Assembly (NCBI RefSeq): GCF_027497355.1
Contig: NZ_CP114909.1
Coordinates: forward strand, 5,910,001 to 5,974,000
Source of the DNA: Micromonospora sp. WMMA1947
GTDB lineage: Bacteria; Actinomycetota; Actinomycetes; Mycobacteriales; Micromonosporaceae
DNA length: 64,000 bases
Direction: 5' to 3'
Shown piece by piece: positions 58,641-64,000 of this stretch. Each line of letters opens with the position of its first letter. Within the stretch, counting starts at the first letter, position 1. The notes beneath the pieces were generated by a model, which saw nothing but the letters and a program-made list of their open reading frames with translations, searched no databases and was not told the DNA's origin. The position numbers and the translations under genes are program-made.

Positions 58641-59192
58641 TTAAACCTCTGCGTCTCGTGCGCCGCCCGCGGGCGGTCGGGCCGGAGCCAGGAAGGACGA
58701 ACCGAGCAATCCTACCAGCTCCGCCGCGGCGCGCTCGGTGTGGTCGTGTGCCACCGCGTGGGCGAAGACGGCCGCCACGTCCGGGTCGGCGCGGTACGCC
58801 GGCGGCGCGAGGAGCACCAGCCGGACGCCGGGCGCCGCCGCCCGTACCGCGAGCGCGCCGGCCAGGTCCAGCGGCAGCAGCACCGGCCGTCCCTCGGCGA
58901 GCCGCGTCCGCACCGGGGCCCGGGGCACCCCCCTGCGGTACGGCCCGATCCGGCACCACTCGAGCAGCTCCCCGGCGGCGATCAGCCGGTCGAAGCCGGG
59001 CGCGTCGAGGAAGACGCGGTCGACGCCGTCGCGCTCGTCCGGACGCGGTGGGCGGGTGGTGGCCACCACCGGCACCCAGACAGACGCAAGGCGCGCCCGG
59101 ACCGCCTCGACGACACTGCTCCGGCCGGCCCCGGAGGGACCGGACAGAACAGTGAGCCGAGCCGCCGAGCGCGCCTCGTCATCCGTGCTCAC
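58641..59192 (-). CDS. gmk: Guanylate kinase homologue, probably degenerate
   Basis: A 183-residue protein in the usual gmk position between mihF and rpoZ. The family frame is clear: RLTVLSGPSGAGRSSVVEAV, TTRPPRPDERDGVDRVFLD and LIAAGELLEWCRIG. However, the P-loop lysine is replaced by arginine (GPSGAGRSS instead of GPSGxGKxx). The GMP-binding YGT(P/S) reads RRGVP, and about 20-25 residues holding the lid arginines (the RLRGRG...RRL region) are missing after LLAPPAYRADP. GMP phosphorylation is therefore doubtful. Either the gene is diverging to another role, or another gmk exists elsewhere in the genome. Confidence 0.8.
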   Translation of the reverse strand: MSTDDEARSAARLTVLSGPSGAGRSSVVEAVRARLASVWVPVVATTRPPRPDERDGVDRVFLDAPGFDRLIAAGELLEWCRIGPYRRGVPRAPVRTRLAEGRPVLLPLDLAGALAVRAAAPGVRLVLLAPPAYRADPDVAAVFAHAVAHDHTERAAAELVGLLGSSFLAPARPPAGGARDAEV

Positions 59193-59217
59193 CGCTTGTT
59201 TCTACACGGCGGGCCGT

Positions 59218-59535
59218 TCAGTTGGCGGCGAACTCTCCGAGCAGAGCCTTGCGCTGCTGCTCGCCGAGGCCGCGCAGGCGACGGCTGTCCGCGATCTTGA
59301 GCTTCTCCATGATCTGGGTGGCCCGGATCTTGCCGATGCCCGGCATCGCCTGGAGCACGGCCGAAACCTTCAGCTTGCCCACGACGTCGTCGGACTCGGC
59401 CCGCTCGAGGACGGTGGCGAGGGTGGTCTTGCCCTGCTTGAGCTGCTCCTTCAGCTCAGCGCGGGCCTTGCGGATCTCCGCGGCCTTCTCCAGCGCGGCA
59501 GCGCGCTGTTCGGGGGTCAGTGACGGGAGCGGCAC
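59218..59535 (-). CDS. mihF: Integration host factor, actinobacterial type
   Basis: A 105-residue nucleoid protein (mIHF/sIHF) unrelated to the enterobacterial IHF. The N-terminal helix PEQRAAALEKAAEIRKARAE is followed by the helix-two-turn-helix MPGIGKIRATQIMEKLKIAD, which contacts DNA, and the end RRLRGLGEQQRKALL. GTG 59535 has GAGGAGAACTG upstream. Its place before gmk-rpoZ is diagnostic for actinobacteria. Confidence 0.97.
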   Translation of the reverse strand: MPLPSLTPEQRAAALEKAAEIRKARAELKEQLKQGKTTLATVLERAESDDVVGKLKVSAVLQAMPGIGKIRATQIMEKLKIADSRRLRGLGEQQRKALLGEFAAN

Positions 59536-59710
59536 CAGTTCTCCTCAGGTCCCTAGTACGGCGGGCGGAGCGCCCCACCGCATCTGTGAAACGTGGTGTC
59601 GCTGGCAACCAAAGGGGTCCGTGGTTCCCAGCGCGGGGAAAACTAGCGGTCAACGGAGATTTCGGCAACGTGGGCGCGCGATGATCAACGGAAAGTGACC
59701 GAGCCGTCAG

Positions 59711-60550
59711 TCAGTCCGCCGCGCCCAGGGCGGCCCGGCAGTCGGCCAGCACCCGCTCGGTGGCGGCCCGCAGGTCGGCCGGGTCGGGGCCCGCGCCGAG
59801 CACCTCCCGGGAGTACGACGGGAGCACCGACGGCAGCGCGGCGCCGAACACGGTACGCAACCCGGCGGGCGTTCCGCCCTGCGCGCCCAGCCCCGGCGCG
59901 AGCAGCGGACCGTTGACCGAGTCCAGATCGTGACCCGTCTCACCGACCGTCGCGCCGACCACCAGACCGAAGCTGCCGAGCGGCTCCGCACCCCGGTTGA
60001 GCTGGGAAATCTCGTCGATCACGGTCTGCGCGACGGTGCGCCCGTCGGCACCCACGGCGCGCTGCACGGAGGCACCCTCCGGGTTGGACGTGAGCGCCAG
60101 GACGAAGACCCCGCCGCCGTGCTCGGCGGCGGTGGAGAACATCGGGGCGAGCGAACCTACTCCCAGGTAGGGGCTCGCGGTGACCGCATCGACATACAGA
60201 GGGCTGGATGGATCGAGGTACGCCGACGCGTACGCGGCGACCGTCGAGCCGATGTCGCCACGCTTCACGTCAAGCAGAGTGAGCGCTCCCAAATCTCGCA
60301 ACTGTCGGATAGTTGACTCAAGCACGCCGACACCCCGCGCGCCGAAGCGCTCGAAGAACGCCGACTGCGGCTTGACCACGGCGACCCGGTCACCGATGGC
60401 CTCCACCACCGTCGCGCAGAACCGCTCCAGGCCCGCCACGTCGTCGGACAGGCCCCAGGCGGTCAGCAACCCGGGGTGCGGGTCGATCCCCACGCAGAGC
60501 GGCCCTCGTTCCGCCACGGCCCGGTGCAGACGGGTGCCGAACGTCTCCAT
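59711..60550 (-). CDS. pyrF: Orotidine 5'-phosphate decarboxylase
   Basis: A 279-residue OMP decarboxylase, last step of UMP synthesis, of the longer class seen in actinobacteria. Features are PLCVGIDPHPGLLTAWGL, VVKPQSAFFERFGARG, the catalytic ALTLLDVKRGDIGSTV and FVLALTSNPEGASVQ. ATG 60550 has GGGAGAG upstream; the frame is open far upstream through bioA but without family sequence. It lies 86 bases downstream of bioA. The 175 bases between pyrF and mihF (59536-59710) hold no gene. Confidence 0.97.
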   Translation of the reverse strand: METFGTRLHRAVAERGPLCVGIDPHPGLLTAWGLSDDVAGLERFCATVVEAIGDRVAVVKPQSAFFERFGARGVGVLESTIRQLRDLGALTLLDVKRGDIGSTVAAYASAYLDPSSPLYVDAVTASPYLGVGSLAPMFSTAAEHGGGVFVLALTSNPEGASVQRAVGADGRTVAQTVIDEISQLNRGAEPLGSFGLVVGATVGETGHDLDSVNGPLLAPGLGAQGGTPAGLRTVFGAALPSVLPSYSREVLGAGPDPADLRAATERVLADCRAALGAAD

Positions 60551-60636
60551 CGCGTCTCTCCCTCTTCCGGCGGCTCCGGGCCGCCTGGCGTGTCCGGCGA
60601 CGGTCCTCCCGTCGCGCCTGTCGAACCCGGCCGGGC

Positions 60637-61911
60637 TCAGCCGGCCTTGACCGCCGCGGCCACTCCGGCCGCGATCCGCGCCACGTCCGCGGCGTCGCAG
60701 ACGTACGGCGGCATCGTGTAGACGAGATCCCGGAACGGGCGCAGCCACACCCCCTCGGCCGCCGCGGCGGCCGTCGCCCGGGGCAGATCCACCTCGTGGT
60801 CGAGCTGCACCACCCCGATGGCGCCGAGCACGCGGACGTCGGCCACGCCGGGGGCGTCCCGCAGCGGCTCCAGGCCGGCCCGCAGCCCCTCGGCGATGCC
60901 CGCCACGCGTCCCGCCCAGTCCCCGGCGCGCAGCAGGTCCAGGGAGGCGTTGGCGACGGCGCAGGCGAGCGGGTTGCCCATGAACGTCGGCCCGTGCGCC
61001 AGCACCCCGTCGGCGGAGATGGCCGCCGCCACCTCGGTCGTGCACAGCGCCGCCGCCAGCGTCAGGTAGCCGCCGGTGAGCGCCTTGCCGACGCACAGCA
61101 CGTCCGGGGCGACACCGGCGTGCTCGGCGGCGAACATCCGGCCGGTCCGGCCGAAGCCGGTGGCGATCTCGTCGAAGACCAGCAGGATGCCGTGCCGCCG
61201 GGTCACCTCGCGCAGCACGCGCAGGTAGTGCGGGTGGTGGAACCGCATCCCGCCGGCCCCCTGGACCACCGGCTCGACGATCACCGCGGCCAGCTCGTCC
61301 GCGTGCCGTTCCACCGCCTCCACCAGCGCCGCCTCGTACGCCGGGTCCGGCGCCACGTCGAAGCCGGGCGGCGGCACCGGCGCGAACACCTGCCGGGGCA
61401 GCACGTCGCCCCAGAGGTGGTGCATGCCGCCCTCCGGGTCGCAGACGCTCATCGGGTGGAACGTGTCGCCGTGGTAGCCGCCCCGCCAGGTGCCCAGCCG
61501 GCGGCGCTGCGGGCGTCCCCGCGCCCGCTGGTACTGCAGGCACATCTTCACCGCGACCTCGACGCTGACCGAGCCGGAGTCGGCCAGGAAGACGTGTTCC
61601 AGGCCGTCCGGGGTCAGCTCGACGAGCGTGCGCGCCAGGCGTACCGCGGGCTCGTGGGTGAGCCCGCCGAACATCACGTGGCTCATCCGCCCGAGCTGGT
61701 CGGTCACCGCGGCGTCGAGCACCGGGTGCCGGTAGCCGTGGATCGCCGCCCACCACGACGACATGCCGTCGACCAGCTCCCGCCCGTCGGCGAGCCGCAG
61801 CCGCACCCCTTCGGCGCTGTCGACCACGTACGGCGCGCTGGCGGGCGGGACGGCGGCGTACGGGTGCCACACGTGCCGCCGGTCGGCTTCCAGAATCTCC
61901 TCAGGCGTCAC
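60637..61911 (-). CDS. bioA: Adenosylmethionine-8-amino-7-oxononanoate aminotransferase
   Basis: A 424-residue class III PLP aminotransferase that makes 7,8-diaminopelargonate for biotin. BioA-type marks are [14 protein letters not shown] at the start, [14 protein letters not shown] and [16 protein letters not shown]; the PLP lysine is in [14 protein letters not shown] and the acidic pair in [17 protein letters not shown] 61911 follows GAGGAGGAGAC. No bioB, bioD or bioF is adjacent, and the gene sits inside the pyrD-pyrF block, where other actinobacteria have pyrF directly. Confidence 0.93.
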   Translation of the reverse strand: MTPEEILEADRRHVWHPYAAVPPASAPYVVDSAEGVRLRLADGRELVDGMSSWWAAIHGYRHPVLDAAVTDQLGRMSHVMFGGLTHEPAVRLARTLVELTPDGLEHVFLADSGSVSVEVAVKMCLQYQRARGRPQRRRLGTWRGGYHGDTFHPMSVCDPEGGMHHLWGDVLPRQVFAPVPPPGFDVAPDPAYEAALVEAVERHADELAAVIVEPVVQGAGGMRFHHPHYLRVLREVTRRHGILLVFDEIATGFGRTGRMFAAEHAGVAPDVLCVGKALTGGYLTLAAALCTTEVAAAISADGVLAHGPTFMGNPLACAVANASLDLLRAGDWAGRVAGIAEGLRAGLEPLRDAPGVADVRVLGAIGVVQLDHEVDLPRATAAAAAEGVWLRPFRDLVYTMPPYVCDAADVARIAAGVAAAVKAG

Positions 61912-61928
61912 GTCTCCTCCTCCTCGAC

Positions 61929-62091
61929 CCCGCCCCCTCCCCGCCCTCCCCGCCTTCCCCGCCCTCCTCGCTGATCTTGCGGTTGCCGCCCCCGCCGCGC
62001 CCGCGATGAGGCGGTATGCCGGGGCCGGAAGTGCAAGATCGGCGGGGTGCAGGGGGGCGGGGGCGGGGGGCGGGGGGCGGGGTGGGTTGGG
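61929..62091. repeat. C-tract / G-tract mirror region flanking a hairpin
   Basis: The 181-base gap between pyrD and bioA starts with repeated CCCC(T/G)CC units (61929-61969), has a GATCTTGC/GCAAGATC hairpin (61973-62040), and ends with runs of GGGG(G)C (62043-62091) touching the pyrD stop. The C and G tracts could pair over the hairpin; the G tract alone meets the G-quadruplex pattern (four or more runs of three or more G). No gene is seen. Confidence 0.7.
61973..62040 (-). terminator. Hairpin downstream of pyrD
   Basis: GATCTTGC and GCAAGATC are 8-base perfect arms, extended by GC-rich pairing, 53 bases beyond the pyrD stop. The loop is long (52 bases), so termination is only tentative. Confidence 0.4.
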
Positions 62092-62092
62092 G

Positions 62093-63106
62093 TCAGGGTC
62101 GGGTGGTTCGGGTGATGGCTCGGGTCAGGGACGGGCCCCGGTAGATGAAGCCGGTGTAGAGCTGGAGCAGGGCGGCGCCGGCGTCGAACATGCGTGTCGC
62201 GTCGTCCGGGTCGAGGATGCCGCCCACGCCGATCACCGGTAGCCGCCCGCCGGTCTCGCGGTGTACGAAGGCGACCATCTCCCGGGCCCGGGCGGTCAGC
62301 GGCCGGCCGGACAGACCGCCGGCCTCGGCGGCCCGCGCCCGGTCGGCCGGGGCGAGTCCGTCGCGGGCGAGCGTGGTGTTCGTGGCGATGACCCCGGCCG
62401 CACCCCGGTCGAGGCACACCTCCAGCAGCTCGGCCACGGCCGGCTCGGTCAGGTCGGGGGCGATCTTCACCAGCACCGGCTTCTCCCCCACCAGCGCGGC
62501 GAGCAACGCGTCCAGGTGGGACCGGTCCTGAAGCGACCGCAGTCCGGGGGTGTTCGGTGAGGACACGTTCACCGCGAAGTAGTCGCCGTGCTCCTTGAGC
62601 GCCCGGTAGGACGCGAGGTAGTCCTCGACCGCCTCGTCCAGCGGGGTGACCTTGGACTTGCCGAGCGAGATGCCCAGCGGCACGCCGAGCGGGCGCGGCA
62701 GGGCGGCCAGCCGGTCCGCGAGCGCCGCCGCGCCCGCGTTGTTGAAGCCCATCCGGTTGATCACGGCTTCGCTGTCGCGCAGCCGGAACAGCCGGGGCCG
62801 GGGGTTGCCCGGCTGGGGGTGCGCGGTGACGGTCCCGACCTCGACGAAACCGAAGCCGAGTGCCGGCCAGGCGGGCAACGCGAGTCCGTTCTTGTCCATG
62901 CCGGCCGCCAGCCCGACCGGGTTGGGGAAGCGCACCCCGAACACCGTCCGCGGCGCCGCCCGGAAGTACGCCCGCCGCAGCGCCGCGAGGACCGCCGGCC
63001 GCCGCGACACCGCCGCGAGCCGTTCCAGCGTCCACTCGTGCGCGCCCTCGGCGTCCCCGCCCGCGAGCGAGAACAACCGGGGCCGCACCACCTTCTCGAA
63101 GATCAC
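62093..63106 (-). CDS. pyrD: Dihydroorotate dehydrogenase (quinone), class 2
   Basis: A 337-residue membrane-associated DHODH oxidising dihydroorotate to orotate with quinone. The N-terminal helical extension (about 1-45) marks class 2. [19 protein letters not shown] is the flavin region, [18 protein letters not shown] carries the catalytic serine, and [19 protein letters not shown] with [10 protein letters not shown] the phosphate site. ATG 63106. Confidence 0.97.
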   Translation of the reverse strand: MIFEKVVRPRLFSLAGGDAEGAHEWTLERLAAVSRRPAVLAALRRAYFRAAPRTVFGVRFPNPVGLAAGMDKNGLALPAWPALGFGFVEVGTVTAHPQPGNPRPRLFRLRDSEAVINRMGFNNAGAAALADRLAALPRPLGVPLGISLGKSKVTPLDEAVEDYLASYRALKEHGDYFAVNVSSPNTPGLRSLQDRSHLDALLAALVGEKPVLVKIAPDLTEPAVAELLEVCLDRGAAGVIATNTTLARDGLAPADRARAAEAGGLSGRPLTARAREMVAFVHRETGGRLPVIGVGGILDPDDATRMFDAGAALLQLYTGFIYRGPSLTRAITRTTRP

Positions 63107-63135
63107 GCCCCGGCCCCCTGCCCGGCCGGCCCGTT

Positions 63136-63190
63136 GATCATGAGGTTGGCGGCGATGTGGATCTCGATATCCGCCGCCAACCTCATGATC
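63136..63190 (-). terminator. Long hairpin between carB and pyrD
   Basis: Perfect 19-base arms GATCATGAGGTTGGCGGCG and CGCCGCCAACCTCATGATC enclose a 17-base loop, 19 bases after the carB stop and 30 bases before the pyrD start. It is a strong stem within what is expected to be one operon, so it may attenuate pyrD or be a dispersed repeat. Confidence 0.6.
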
Positions 63191-63209
63191 GGCGCGTGGA
63201 GGCGCGCTG

Positions 63210-64000
63210 TCACTCGCCCGCCCGCAGGGCGGCGTGCAGGTCCTGCAGCGGACGGACCTTCAGGTCGCCGTTGATGCGGGCCTCGATGCCCATGACGGCC
63301 GCCGCCGCGCCCGGGACGGTGGTGATGCAGGGGATGTCCACGCTCACCGCCGCGCTGCGGATCTCGTACCCGTCGGACCGGGCGCTCGCCCCGGAGCCCT
63401 GCGGCGTGTTCACCACCAGCGCCACGTCGCCGCCGAGGATCAGCGAGACCGCGTCCGCGCCCTCCCCCGACTCGTAGTGCTTGCGGATCTGCTCGCAGGC
63501 GATGCCGTGCCGGCGCAGCACCTCGGCCGTACCGGTGGTGGCCACGATCTCGAAGCCCAGGTCGGCCAGGCGCTTGATCGGGAAGATCATGCCGCGCTTG
63601 TCCCGGTTGGCGACCGAGACGAAGATCTTCCCGGCGGTCGGCAGCGACCCGTACGCGGCCGCCTGCGACTTGGCGAACGCCTGCCCGAAGCCGGTGTCGA
63701 TACCCATCACCTCGCCGGTGGACTTCATCTCCGGGCCGAGCAGCACGTCGATGCCCTTGCCGGACGGGGTGCGGAACCGCTTGAACGGCAGCACCGCCTC
63801 CTTGACCGCGATCGGCGCGTCGGCCGGCATGGTGCCGCCGTCGCCGGTCGGCGGCAGCATCCCCTCGGCCCGCAGCTGCGCGACGGTGGCGCCGAGCGCG
63901 ATCCGGGCCGCCGCCTTCGCCAGCGGCACCGCCGTGGCCTTCGAGACGAACGGTACGGTCCGGGAGGCGCGCGGGTTGGCCTCCAGCACGTAGAGCATGT
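63210..64000 (-). CDS. carB: Carbamoyl-phosphate synthase large subunit, 3' part
   Basis: The last ~263 codons of CarB; the 5' part lies beyond the window. The sequence begins in the second ATP-grasp half ([30 protein letters not shown]) and runs into the C-terminal MGS-like allosteric domain (about the last 135 residues, from [14 protein letters not shown]), with [18 protein letters not shown], the site for UMP/ornithine-type effectors. It provides carbamoyl phosphate for both pyrimidine and arginine (argF) synthesis. pyrD follows after a hairpin. Confidence 0.96.
   Translation of the reverse strand, partial: MLYVLEANPRASRTVPFVSKATAVPLAKAAARIALGATVAQLRAEGMLPPTGDGGTMPADAPIAVKEAVLPFKRFRTPSGKGIDVLLGPEMKSTGEVMGIDTGFGQAFAKSQAAAYGSLPTAGKIFVSVANRDKRGMIFPIKRLADLGFEIVATTGTAEVLRRHGIACEQIRKHYESGEGADAVSLILGGDVALVVNTPQGSGASARSDGYEIRSAAVSVDIPCITTVPGAAAAVMGIEARINGDLKVRPLQDLHAALRAGE

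Overview
The window is very GC-rich (roughly 70-75 % by eye) with many GTG starts, 4-base ATGA/GTGA gene overlaps, a mycobacterial-type integration host factor (mihF), a degenerate PriA, an FMN riboswitch feeding a rib operon with a PnuC/RibM transporter, and infC-rpmI-rplT followed by pheST and a full arg operon. This points to a chromosomal segment of an actinomycete, most likely Micromonosporaceae (Micromonospora or a close relative). The family call is inference from gene order and style. I see no rRNA, tRNA, CRISPR array, insertion sequence or prophage.

Layout. 1-6195: the 3'-truncated end of tyrS, a hotdog thioesterase, an NRAMP-like transporter translationally coupled to two PRC-barrel proteins, a CorC/CNNM-type membrane protein on the other strand, and two GNAT-type proteins, one fused to a YgjV-like membrane domain. 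6329-16510: a probable low-oxygen or energy-stress island with ppdK, a small membrane protein, an adh-pflB-pflA operon, a pentapeptide-repeat-like small protein, a stand-alone cNMP-binding protein and two tandem universal stress proteins. Three promoters here share the palindrome GGGCCG-N2-GGTCCC, 76-85 bp before the start codon. 16697-20195: an FMN reductase/LLM oxidoreductase pair, a 3-methyladenine glycosylase, an HTH-like protein and an MmcQ/YjbR protein.

20244-35176, all on the minus strand: infC-rpmI-rplT (long attenuated leader, probable AUC start), a SpoU-type methyltransferase, pheS-pheT, a strong terminator, then argCJBDFRGH with ArgR-box-like sites before argC. 35215-42336, minus: the FMN riboswitch and ribD-ribE-ribM-ribBA-ribH, running into hisE-hisG, a DMT-family transporter and a PH-domain protein. 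42388-44026: rpe and a REC-GGDEF protein. 44288-46142: two tandem septum-formation-family lipoproteins with duplicated promoters. 46186-53576, minus: a secreted M28 aminopeptidase, def-fmt-rsmB, a cytochrome P450 and an unusual P-loop kinase/ParB-like fusion.

53803-64000, minus: the actinobacterial block carB(partial)-pyrD-[bioA]-pyrF-mihF-gmk-rpoZ-coaBC-metK-priA. Its gmk has lost the P-loop lysine and the lid segment, and an orphan bioA sits inside the pyrimidine genes next to extreme C/G homopolymer tracts. Most of the window is housekeeping metabolism: arginine, riboflavin, histidine, pyrimidine, SAM, CoA and translation. The less ordinary material is the palindrome-linked fermentation/stress island, the kinase-ParB fusion, the NRAMP/PRC module, the pentapeptide-like protein and the degenerate Gmk.
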